Source: Camelimonas lactis (lineage in GTDB: Bacteria; Pseudomonadota; Alphaproteobacteria; Rhizobiales; Beijerinckiaceae). Taken from it: a stretch of 64,000 bases of DNA. The stretch covers positions 248,001-312,000 of the forward strand of contig NZ_SLWL01000001.1 in the NCBI RefSeq assembly GCF_004342915.1, read 5' to 3'. Both the position numbers and the translations under genes were made by a program. Positions 43,418-51,329 of the stretch are shown here, in pieces. The number at the start of each line of letters is the position of its first letter. Within the stretch, counting starts at the first letter, position 1. The notes under the pieces were generated by a model. It worked only from the letters and a program-made list of their open reading frames with translations, was not told the DNA's origin and did no database searches.

Positions 43418-44602
43418 ATGATGGCTGATCTTGAGACATTCCGCGCGGAAACCCGCGCATGGCTGGAGGCGAACTGCCCGGCCGAGATGCGCACGCCGAC
43501 CGAGGACGAGGAAGACACCGTCTGGGGCGGGCGCAATCCGACATTCCGCAATGACGCGCAGCGCGTCTGGCTGGAGCGCATGGGCGCGAAGGGCTGGACC
43601 GCGCCGGAATGGCCGGCCGCGTACGGCGGTGGCGGCCTCACGCGCGAGGAAGCCAAAATCCTGGCCGCGGAGATGCGCGATCTCGGCTGTCGCTCGCCGC
43701 TGTCCTCGTTCGGCATCTGGATGCTCGGTCCGGCGTTGCTGAAGTACGGCTCGGAAGAACAGAAGAAGAAGTATCTGCCGCCGATCGTGCGTGGTGAAAT
43801 CCGCTGGTGCCAAGGGTATTCCGAGCCCGGCGCCGGCTCCGATCTCGCCTCGTTGCAGACCCGCGCCGAGGACAGGGGCGACCATTTCCTCGTCAACGGC
43901 TCGAAGATCTGGACCAGCTACGCCAACAAGGCCGACTGGATTTTCTGCCTGGTGCGCACCGACCCCACGGCGCCCAAGCATGAAGGCATCTCCTTCCTGC
44001 TGTTCGACATGGCGTCGCCCGGCGTCAGCACCCAGCCGATCCTGCTGATTTCCGGCAGCTCCCCGTTCTGCCAGACCTTCTTCGACGACGTGAAGGTTCC
44101 GAAGGACCAGCTCGTCGGCATCCCGAACAAGGGCTGGGAGATCGCCAAATATCTGCTCACCCACGAGCGCAACTCCATCAGCTCGATGGGCGGTCGGGCG
44201 CATCGTCCTGTGCACGAGGTGGCGGCCCAGCATGTGGGCCTCGATGATCGGGGCGAGCTCGACGACAACCTGCTGCGCGCCCAGATCGCCCGCCTGGAGG
44301 TTGACGAAATCGCGTTTGAGCTGGCGATGGAGCGCGCCGGCGACATGGCGAAGCGCGGCGAAATCCACGGCGCCTATTCCTCGCTGCTCAAATATTATGG
44401 CTCGGAGCTGAACAAGCGCCGGCACGAAATCCTGATGTCGTCAGGCGGCTCCGATGCGCTGGAATGGGAGAGCGACCGTTCGGAGCATGGCGCCGCGCCG
44501 CGCGCCTGGCTGCGGACCAAGGCGAACTCGATCGAGGGCGGCACCTCCGAGGTGCAGCTCAACATTCTCGCCAAGCGCATCCTTGAGTTGCCGGGGGCGT
44601 AA
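43418..44602 (+). CDS. acyl-CoA dehydrogenase (FadE-like, probable heteromer subunit)
   Basis: The 394-residue protein shows WTAPEWPAAYGGGG, the FAD segment RWCQGYSEPGAGSDLASLQT, SKIWTSYANKADWIF and the C-terminal IEGGTSEVQLNILAKRILEL. These match the proteobacterial/actinobacterial FadE group whose members often pair with a second, shorter ACAD as alpha2-beta2 enzymes. The second ACAD starts 177 bases downstream. At the MCAD catalytic Glu position it has Gly (IEGGTS). Substrate is unknown; such pairs are known for sterol side chains and other bulky acyl-CoAs. Confidence 0.93.
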   Translation: MMADLETFRAETRAWLEANCPAEMRTPTEDEEDTVWGGRNPTFRNDAQRVWLERMGAKGWTAPEWPAAYGGGGLTREEAKILAAEMRDLGCRSPLSSFGIWMLGPALLKYGSEEQKKKYLPPIVRGEIRWCQGYSEPGAGSDLASLQTRAEDRGDHFLVNGSKIWTSYANKADWIFCLVRTDPTAPKHEGISFLLFDMASPGVSTQPILLISGSSPFCQTFFDDVKVPKDQLVGIPNKGWEIAKYLLTHERNSISSMGGRAHRPVHEVAAQHVGLDDRGELDDNLLRAQIARLEVDEIAFELAMERAGDMAKRGEIHGAYSSLLKYYGSELNKRRHEILMSSGGSDALEWESDRSEHGAAPRAWLRTKANSIEGGTSEVQLNILAKRILELPGA

Positions 44603-44779
44603 CGCGCCCCGCCAACCCTGCTGAACGGCGCGGCGGCGCACCGGCCGGGACGCCGCCGGGGCAGGCCCATCCATCTGGACCCGGGTTTTGCCCTGTCCAA
44701 TTGATTTCACGCGTTTTCTCCATGCGGGCCCTCAGAACGCCCCGCCGGAAAACGCTTCAGGCAATCAGGAACAGAAGTC

Positions 44780-45919
44780 ATGGCGCTTGTGCTGAATGAC
44801 GAACAGACCATGCTGCGCGACACCGCCCGCAGCTTCCTTTCCGGCGAGGCGCCGGTAGCGGCCCTGCGCCAGCTGCGCGACGGCCACGTGGCGGAAGGTT
44901 TTTCGCGCGAGCTGTGGAAACAGTTCGCCGAAATGGGGTTTGCCGGCGTGCTGATCCCGGAGGATTTCGGCGGCGTGGGTCTTGGCCATGTGGAGGCGGG
45001 GGTCGTGGCCGAGGAGATCGGCCGTAACCTGACGGCGACGCCGTTCCTCTCCACCGCCGTCCTGACGGCGAGCGCCCTGCTGCACGGCGGCTCCGACGCC
45101 CAGAAGCAGGCGTGGCTGCCGAAAATCGCCGGCGGCGAGATCATCGGCGCCCTGGCCGTGGATGAGGGCGCCAAGCACCGGCCGGAGAAGACGGCGTTGC
45201 AGGCGACGCGCACCGGCAACGGCTTCACCCTCAACGGCGCCAAGACCTTTGTCGTCGACGGTCATGTGGCTGATCTGCTGGTGGTGGCGGCGCGCACGTC
45301 CGGCCAGCCTGGCGAAACCCAGGGTCTGACCCTGTTCCTCGTCGCCGGCGACGCCAGCGGCGTCAGCCGTGAGCGCACGGTGATGGTCGACGCCCATAAC
45401 GCCGCCCGCATCAGCTTCGACAATGTCCAGGTCGACGCCGATGCGGCGCTGGGGCCGGTCGACGGCGGCCATGAGCTGCTGGAGCGGGTGCTGAATGTTG
45501 GCCGCGCCGTGCTGGCGGCGGAGCTGTCCGGCGTCGGCGGCCAGGCCTTCGACATCACCCAGGCTTATGTGAAGGAGCGCAGCCAGTTCGGCCGGATCAT
45601 CGGCGAATTCCAGTCGTTGCAGCACCGTTCGGCGCATCTGTTCAGCGAACTGGAAGTGACCCGCGCCGCCGTCATCAAGGCGTTGCAGACGCTCGACGCG
45701 AACCCGGACAAGGCGGCGACCATCGTGGCGGTGGCCAAGGCGCGGGCCGGAGCGAGCACGGAGCTGGCGGTGCAGGAAGGCGTGCAGATGCATGGCGGCA
45801 ACGGCATGACCGACGCCTTCGACATTGGCCTGTACATGAAGCGCGCGCGGGTGGCGCAGGAACTGCTCGGCGACAGCAACTTCCACGCCGACCGCCTGGC
45901 CCGCGCCAACGGTTACTGA
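44780..45919 (+). CDS. acyl-CoA dehydrogenase (second subunit of the probable pair)
   Basis: The 379-residue protein has LIPEDFGGVGLGHVEAGVVA, FTLNGAKTFVVDGHVADLLV, the helix block YVKERSQFGRIIGEFQSLQH and VQMHGGNGMTDAFDIGLYMK. The FAD segment is weak (GALAVDEGAKHRPEKTALQA, without TEPxxGS), and the C-terminus LLGDSNFHADRLA lacks the usual catalytic Glu. This fits the less canonical subunit of a heteromeric ACAD. AGGA precedes the ATG. Its stop is followed by two large palindromes. Confidence 0.93.
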   Translation: MALVLNDEQTMLRDTARSFLSGEAPVAALRQLRDGHVAEGFSRELWKQFAEMGFAGVLIPEDFGGVGLGHVEAGVVAEEIGRNLTATPFLSTAVLTASALLHGGSDAQKQAWLPKIAGGEIIGALAVDEGAKHRPEKTALQATRTGNGFTLNGAKTFVVDGHVADLLVVAARTSGQPGETQGLTLFLVAGDASGVSRERTVMVDAHNAARISFDNVQVDADAALGPVDGGHELLERVLNVGRAVLAAELSGVGGQAFDITQAYVKERSQFGRIIGEFQSLQHRSAHLFSELEVTRAAVIKALQTLDANPDKAATIVAVAKARAGASTELAVQEGVQMHGGNGMTDAFDIGLYMKRARVAQELLGDSNFHADRLARANGY

Positions 45920-45925
45920 CGTCGC

Positions 45926-46028
45926 CTGGAGCCGTTTCCGGTCAATCCGGACCGGAAGCCGCTCCAGCCTGCTTTGTCTTGAGCGCATTCCGGCCGATCA
46001 GCCGGTTCTGGCTGATCGGAACGCGCTC
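45926..46028. repeat. two adjacent large palindromes (REP/RIME-like intergenic elements)
   Basis: The first, 45926-45967, pairs CTGGAGC...TTCCGGTC with GACCGGAA...GCTCCAG. The second, 45981-46028, pairs GAGCGCATTCC...GATCAGCC with GGCTGATCGGAACGCGCTC, differing by a 4-base GGCC bulge and one mismatch. Similar GAGCG-TTCC-GATCA elements are common between genes in Hyphomicrobiales. They fill the first third of the 326-base gap before the next SDR; the rest shows no gene. Confidence 0.7.
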
Positions 46029-46245
46029 TGTAAGGGCCGGCCCGGCGCGGCCGGATTTTCCTGGTTCTGGCGACCGGATGCGGCTGGCGCGCGCGGCGTG
46101 TTCGCCTTGCCGCGAAATGTTCCGGTCCAGACAACGCCCTGGGGCAAGCGGATGCACCTGCCCCAGGTATTCCTGATTTGATGCGGTTTCCGGCGGGCGG
46201 CCTTTCGCTTTTCCGGATCATGCGCGTGCGCGGAAGGGGTTTTCC

Positions 46246-47052
46246 ATGAAGCTTGCCGACAAGGTAGTGGTGATCACGGGCGGGGCCGACGGCATTGGCA
46301 AGGGGCTGGCGGTGCGGTTCCTGAAGGAAAACCCGAAGGCCGTGGTGATTTGCGACATCAATGAAGCCAAGGTGAAAGCGGCCGCCGATGAAATTGGCGC
46401 CAGCGCGGCTTATGGCTGTGACGTCTCGAATGAAGCGCAACTCGTCGCCATGATCGACGACGTGGAAAAGCGTTTCGGTCCCATCGACCTGTTCTGCTCC
46501 AACGCCGGCATTGGCGATTTCAGCCGTTCCGACCCGAATTTCGTCGGCGCCGCCGGCAACGACATCTGGCAGAAGAGCTGGGATATCAACGTGATGGCCC
46601 ATGTCTACGCGGCGCGGGCGCTGGTTCCGCGCATGACCCAGCGCGGCGGCGGCTATTTCCTCAACACCGCCTCGGCGGCCGGCCTGCTGTCGCAGATCGG
46701 CAGCGCGGTTTACGCCACCACCAAGCACGCCGCCGTGGGCTTCGGCGAGATTCTGGCCATCACCCATCGCGACGCGGGCATCCGCGTCTCGATGCTGTGC
46801 CCGCAGGCCGTTGATACGCCCATGTTGCGCGCTGGCGGCGAGGGGCCCCAACACGTGGACGGCGTGCTGACCCCGGCGCAGCTGGCCGACGTGGTGGTGG
46901 AAGGGCTGGATGAGGAGCGCTTCCTGATTCTGCCCCATTCCCAGGTGCTCGGTTACATGCGGAAGAAAACGGAAAACTATGACCGCTGGATTGGCGGCAT
47001 GGCCAAGCTGCGACGCAGCATGGGCGGCAACTTCGGACCGGCCGGCAACTGA
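46246..47052 (+). CDS. SDR-family oxidoreductase (classical)
   Basis: The 268-residue protein has TGGADGIG (residues 11-18), CSNAGIGDF, the catalytic Ser in NTASAAGLL, YATTK (YxxxK) and LCPQAVDTPML. It is a complete classical SDR, likely an NAD(P)-dependent dehydrogenase of a hydroxyacyl or ketoacyl intermediate. GGAAGGGG precedes the ATG. It is the last gene of the plus-strand catabolic cluster and is followed by a strong terminator. Confidence 0.93.
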   Translation: MKLADKVVVITGGADGIGKGLAVRFLKENPKAVVICDINEAKVKAAADEIGASAAYGCDVSNEAQLVAMIDDVEKRFGPIDLFCSNAGIGDFSRSDPNFVGAAGNDIWQKSWDINVMAHVYAARALVPRMTQRGGGYFLNTASAAGLLSQIGSAVYATTKHAAVGFGEILAITHRDAGIRVSMLCPQAVDTPMLRAGGEGPQHVDGVLTPAQLADVVVEGLDEERFLILPHSQVLGYMRKKTENYDRWIGGMAKLRRSMGGNFGPAGN

Positions 47053-47095
47053 CCGGCGCGCCCGGCCGCGGGCGTCTGGCGGGAAACCCAAGCAA

Positions 47096-47126
47096 CCTGG
47101 AGAGCTACGGCTCTCCGGGTTTTTTT
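47096..47126 (+). terminator. intrinsic terminator ending the acyl-CoA catabolic cluster
   Basis: A stem of 10 pairs (47096-47105 with 47110-47119, one G-T) with a TACG loop is followed by seven T bases. The remainder of 47053-47353 contains a 17-bp tandem repeat and no gene. Confidence 0.88.
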
Positions 47127-47231
47127 GTTGAAGGCAAGCTTCGTTGGATATGGGGGTGGGAGCAGGCTTCGCCGCGCCGGATCGCGAAGCGCTCCGGCAA
47201 GACCGCGTGGGCTACAGGGCCGCGCGGGTTC

Positions 47232-47282
47232 CAGGATGACGTAGGCCTCAGGATGGCGTGAACCCCAGGATGGCTTGGGCTT
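47232..47282. repeat. 17-bp tandem repeat, three units
   Basis: CAGGATGACGTAGGCCT, CAGGATGGCGTGAACCC and CAGGATGGCTTGGGCTT follow each other at 17-base spacing. They lie between the terminator and the end of the histidine kinase gene. Confidence 0.55.
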
Positions 47283-47353
47283 CGGGGCGGAACGGGCTCC
47301 TGGAGGGAGCAGCGGCTCCGCCGGCAACGGGCTGGCCGGAGCATGGCGGCGCG

Positions 47354-49507
47354 TCAGACGGGATCGGCGGCGCTGTCCAGGCTGGCGGCGGTGACGGCGT
47401 CGAGGGGCAATTCCATGCGACACGCCACGCCGGTCGGCGCGTAGGTCATTTCGACCTTGCCGCCCAGTTCGCGGCGCAGGCCGCGATCGAGCAGCCGGGA
47501 GCCGAGGCCCTGCCGGGTTGGCGGCGTCACCTCGGGGCCGCCGCTCTCCCGCCAGGTCAGCACGAGCATGGGCGGCGTTGAGCCGGCCGCCGGCGTGATG
47601 GACCACTCTACCTGAACGCGGCCGGCGTCAGTGGAGAGGGCGCCGTATTTGGCGGCGTTGGTCGCCAGTTCATGAAAGCACATGCACAGGGTGAGGGTGG
47701 CGCGCGGGCGCAGGCGAATGCGCGGGCCCTCGGTCATGATCCGGGTGTGGGCGGCGTTCTGATACGGCTTCAGCTCCGAGGCGAGCGCCTCGTCCAGCCA
47801 GGCGCCGCGCCAGTCGCTGGCGGTCAGCAGGTCATGGGTTTTCGCCAGGCCCACCAGCCGTTCCTCGAAGGCTTCCCAGGCCTGGTCGGCCGCCGTGGAG
47901 CGACGGGTCAGCAGGGCGATGGACTGTACCGTCGCCAGGGAGTTCTTCACCCGGTGGTTCAGTTCGCGCAACAGCATGCGCTGCCGGTCCGCGGCCGTTC
48001 GCCGTTCGGTGATCTCCTGCACCAGGCCCACCACCGTTGGCAGGCCGCTGGCCCGCATGACCGGCCGGCCGCGCACCTCAATCCAGTGCGTCGTGCTGTC
48101 CGGCCATTGCACGCAGATTTCCACGATGAACGGCTCGCGTCCCCCGATGCCGCTGGCGATCGCGTTGAAGTGCTCTTTCCGGTATTTGGGGTGCAGGGCG
48201 GCGTCGAGCGTGTGCAGGTCAAGGCGACCGACAGGAATGCCCATCAGCACGCGGCTGCGGTCCGAGCCGGTCAGTTCATTGGTTTCGGGGTCGAAGCTCC
48301 AGGCGCCAAGCTCGCTGGCCTCCATCGCCAGGCGCAGCCGCTGCTCGCTGGCGCGCAGCATGGCTTCAACCTGGTCCCGCTCCGCATTGCGCCGGGCCAA
48401 CTGGTGCGAGGCGTCCCGGAGCGCCCGCTGGACCTCATCGAACTCCGTGACGCCGGTGCGGCGGCCAGGGATGATGTCGCCGCGCGCCAGCCGGCCGGCG
48501 GAGGCGGTGAGGCGGACCACCGGGCGCAAAAGCTGCCGGGAGAGGTAGATGACATGCAGCAGGCCGAGCACGGCCACCAGCGCCAGGGCCCCCAGCCACG
48601 CCAGCGAACGGTTGAACGCCGCCTCAAGCCGGTGCTGCGGATAGGCCAGGATAAAGTACCAGCCATAGCGCGGCGTCTTGCTGAACACGGCGGTTGAAGT
48701 CGCTTCGCCCGCCCGCTCAAGGTTGATGACGCCTTCGTCATGCTGACCCATCCTGACGCGCAGGGCGGGGGGAGCGAGCGGTTCGCTGAACAGGTTGTCG
48801 TTGCGGGTGCGGGCGACGATGTCGCCGAGAGGCCCGGCGGCGGCGCCGTTCCATTCGCTGGAGCCGAAACCGTTGCCGGCCAGGAAGCGCGCCAGAACCG
48901 AGGAGTTGACCTCGACGCTCATGATGCGCCGCTCGGGGCCATCGCCGGGCAACGGCGCGTCGATGACCACGACGCGGCCATCCACCGACGGCGAGGGATG
49001 GATGGAAATGACCGGTTTGCCGGTGAGCAGCGAGTCATGCAGGGCGCGCTGGCGGGCCGGGGAGCCCTGCAGGGCGTTCAGCGTCTCGCTCTCGGAAAAA
49101 ATCAGCTCGCCGCTGGCGCGTTCAAGCGCGATCCGCACGCCTTCCAGCAAGGTCTGTTCATTGACGCGGCGGCGCAGCGCTTCCTGCTCGCCGGCGGCCG
49201 GCAGCGGTTGCTGCACGACAACCTGGACCGATGTTTCGAGTTTCCTGAGTTCACGGTCAAGGTGCAGCGCAAGGGTGCGCGCGGTCTGGAGCAGGATTTC
49301 TTCCGTGGCGCTCTTCTCGGCGTCATAGGCGGAATAAAGGCCGCCAGCGGCGATGGCGAGCGCGGGAACAATCAGGGAAATGACAAGCCACAGCAGGCGT
49401 TGGGCGAAGGGAAGGCTTTTGCGCTCCCCCCGTTCGGTAAACAGCCCCAAACCAGTCATCCCCGTCACGCCAGACGATCCCCTTCGCAACACGGCGCGCC
49501 CTGTCAC
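47354..49507 (-). CDS. membrane sensor histidine kinase, HWE family
   Basis: The 717-residue kinase has TM1 (residues about 38-60), a periplasmic sensor region of about 240 residues (Cache-like), TM2 (AWLGALALVAVLGLLHVIYL, near 302), a HAMP-like linker, a PAS domain (about 385-505) and an HWE kinase domain. The H box is LRELNHRVKNSLATVQS (His near 518), the N box HELATNAAKYGAL, and the diagnostic W-x-E is LTWRESGG. HWE kinases are concentrated in Hyphomicrobiales and often act in the general stress response or surface signalling. No response regulator is adjacent. The GTG start has a strong site (GGAGG). Confidence 0.93.
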   Translation of the reverse strand: MTGRAVLRRGSSGVTGMTGLGLFTERGERKSLPFAQRLLWLVISLIVPALAIAAGGLYSAYDAEKSATEEILLQTARTLALHLDRELRKLETSVQVVVQQPLPAAGEQEALRRRVNEQTLLEGVRIALERASGELIFSESETLNALQGSPARQRALHDSLLTGKPVISIHPSPSVDGRVVVIDAPLPGDGPERRIMSVEVNSSVLARFLAGNGFGSSEWNGAAAGPLGDIVARTRNDNLFSEPLAPPALRVRMGQHDEGVINLERAGEATSTAVFSKTPRYGWYFILAYPQHRLEAAFNRSLAWLGALALVAVLGLLHVIYLSRQLLRPVVRLTASAGRLARGDIIPGRRTGVTEFDEVQRALRDASHQLARRNAERDQVEAMLRASEQRLRLAMEASELGAWSFDPETNELTGSDRSRVLMGIPVGRLDLHTLDAALHPKYRKEHFNAIASGIGGREPFIVEICVQWPDSTTHWIEVRGRPVMRASGLPTVVGLVQEITERRTAADRQRMLLRELNHRVKNSLATVQSIALLTRRSTAADQAWEAFEERLVGLAKTHDLLTASDWRGAWLDEALASELKPYQNAAHTRIMTEGPRIRLRPRATLTLCMCFHELATNAAKYGALSTDAGRVQVEWSITPAAGSTPPMLVLTWRESGGPEVTPPTRQGLGSRLLDRGLRRELGGKVEMTYAPTGVACRMELPLDAVTAASLDSAADPV

Positions 49508-49661
49508 TGGCCCCTCCGTGAGATCAGACGCCCGTCAGGATAGAGCTGTCAATAATATGGCTGGTTACATGGCGGGTAGAGTGTGCGCAAGTTCTGTCCG
49601 TTACGTCAATCCGGACGTCTGGACAAGCGTGGCTGCGTTCTGCGCGTAATTCGGCAGGACT

Positions 49662-50921
49662 TTACTGGGCGGCAGGCGGCGGCGGCGCGGGCGGGCGCCC
49701 CGCGAGGATCAGGGTGACGCTGCCCGAGAAACCCAGAATGGCGGCAAAAAGATAGGGCGGGCCGTAGCCGTTAAAGAGATCATGCAGCAGGCCCAGCACC
49801 ATGGGGCCGCCCGCGACGCCGGCCATGGTGATCAGCGTGTGGGCCGAGTAAATCTGTCCGTATTCCCGTGTCCCGAACGCTTCCGCCACAAGTAGCGGCT
49901 GCATCATCAGCAGGTTGCCAACGGGCAACCCAAACAGAACCACCGCGGTCAACAGCAGGATGCGGTCCTGGCTGAAGGACACCAGCAACAGCGCCGCCGC
50001 CTGGAAAAACATGGAGATCAGCGTGAACGGCAGGCTGGGCGCGCGCAGCAGGATGACGCCGCCGCTGAGCCGGCCGGTGATGCTGGCGAAAGCGAGCAGC
50101 GAGACGCCGAGCGCCGCCGTTTCATGGCCGGCCCGCGAGGCGATCATGCTGAACAGATGCGAGATGCCGCCAACCTGCGCCGCCATGGTGAAGACATAGG
50201 CAAGGGAAATTCCCCAGAAAAACCGGCTGGCGCGCGCCTGCGGCCAGGTGAAGCCGGTGCGGACGAGGCCAGGCTTGTGGCCCGGCCGGACCGGGACGCC
50301 ATCGGGATTGAGGCCCATGCTCTCCGGTGAGGGGCGCAGCACCAGCAAGGTCAGCGGCGCCACGCCAATAAAGAAAGCGGCGCCAAGCCAGGGGCCGGCG
50401 CCGGCGAGGCCGACGCGGCTGATGAGCCAGGCGGTGACAGGGGTGATGAGCGCGCCGCCCAGCGACAGGCCCGTCATGGCGATGGACAGGGCGGTGGCCC
50501 GTTTGGCGTCGAACCAGCGGGTCAGCACCGTCATGGCTGGCACAAGGCCACAACCGCCGTAGGCAAGGCCAAACAGCAGGTAGAACAGATAAAGCTGCCA
50601 CGGCGTGCGCACCCAGCCGATGGCGGTGAGGGCGAGCGCGCTGAGCGTGGCGGAGCAGATCACGAAATAACGGGCGTCAATCCGGTCAATGAACCGGCCC
50701 GTCACGATGCCGGCGACGCCAGACGACAGGAAGAACAGGGCCGTCGCGTTGCTGGCCATGGAGACGGGAAAGCCGCGTTCCGCCACGAAGGCCTGCAACA
50801 GCACCGACAGGTTGTAGAAGGCCAGCCCGCCGATGGTGGTGAGCAGCACGGTCATCGCCGCGACAATCCACCAGCCATAAAACACACGGGAAACAGGACG
50901 CGACGTGGGGGCTGATGGCAT
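49662..50921 (-). CDS. MFS transporter (monocarboxylate/oxalate-formate antiporter-like)
   Basis: The 419-residue protein has 12 predicted membrane segments, starting RVFYGWWIVAAMTVLLTTIG, a signature opening of the OFA/monocarboxylate MFS group. The loop motif GRFIDRIDARYFV is between TM2 and TM3, and LTRWFDAKRATALSIAMTG is the conserved TM4-5 region. It likely carries an organic acid. The ATG at 50921 begins just before TM1; an upstream extension has no export or domain logic. The C-terminus is Pro-rich. Confidence 0.9.
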   Translation of the reverse strand: MPSAPTSRPVSRVFYGWWIVAAMTVLLTTIGGLAFYNLSVLLQAFVAERGFPVSMASNATALFFLSSGVAGIVTGRFIDRIDARYFVICSATLSALALTAIGWVRTPWQLYLFYLLFGLAYGGCGLVPAMTVLTRWFDAKRATALSIAMTGLSLGGALITPVTAWLISRVGLAGAGPWLGAAFFIGVAPLTLLVLRPSPESMGLNPDGVPVRPGHKPGLVRTGFTWPQARASRFFWGISLAYVFTMAAQVGGISHLFSMIASRAGHETAALGVSLLAFASITGRLSGGVILLRAPSLPFTLISMFFQAAALLLVSFSQDRILLLTAVVLFGLPVGNLLMMQPLLVAEAFGTREYGQIYSAHTLITMAGVAGGPMVLGLLHDLFNGYGPPYLFAAILGFSGSVTLILAGRPPAPPPPAAQ

Positions 50922-51329
50922 GAAAATGGAATCCTGGTGCGAACCGGGCGCGGCGACGGCGCCTTGCCCGGGAGAATGCGTCAAGACGCCGGACTCCGGC
51001 TTTTTAGGTCGCGGCCCTGGCCGAAGGCGGCCCTGCCGGGCGCAGCGGGGATGCGCGCGCATCCCTGTTTCCCTTCTATACGCCAGCCGGAGGCCCTGGC
51101 CAGTGAGCCGGGCGCAGTCCGGCGCGGACCGTTACGCGCGCTGGACATGCCAGAGCGGAAAAATGCGCCCGCAAGCGCGCGGGAGCCCGGATGGCGGGCC
51201 GGCAAACGCGCCGGGCTCCGGCCCCGGACATGGACCATGGGGCCTGGGATGGGGCGCGCCGCCGTTTCAGCTTGCAAACAGAAAAGGGGAGCCCGAAGGC
51301 TCCCCTGGTTCCGGCGTGAGCTGGAATGC
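50922..51329. other. intergenic region between porin and MFS gene
   Basis: The 408 bases contain the porin terminator (51281-51305) and otherwise no gene-like sequence. GCCGG-ACT-CCGGC followed by five T bases (50988-51005) looks like a small plus-strand terminator, but no plus-strand gene precedes it. Confidence 0.4.
51281..51305 (-). terminator. intrinsic terminator of the porin gene
   Basis: GGGGAGCC (51286-51293) pairs with GGCTCCCC (51298-51305) around a tetraloop read TTCG on the minus strand, followed by TTTT. It lies 25 bases after the porin stop. Confidence 0.85.

Noticed and set aside
50988-51005. A small hairpin plus five T bases, like a plus-strand terminator
   Set aside because: The stem is only five pairs and no plus-strand gene precedes it; chance is the simpler explanation.
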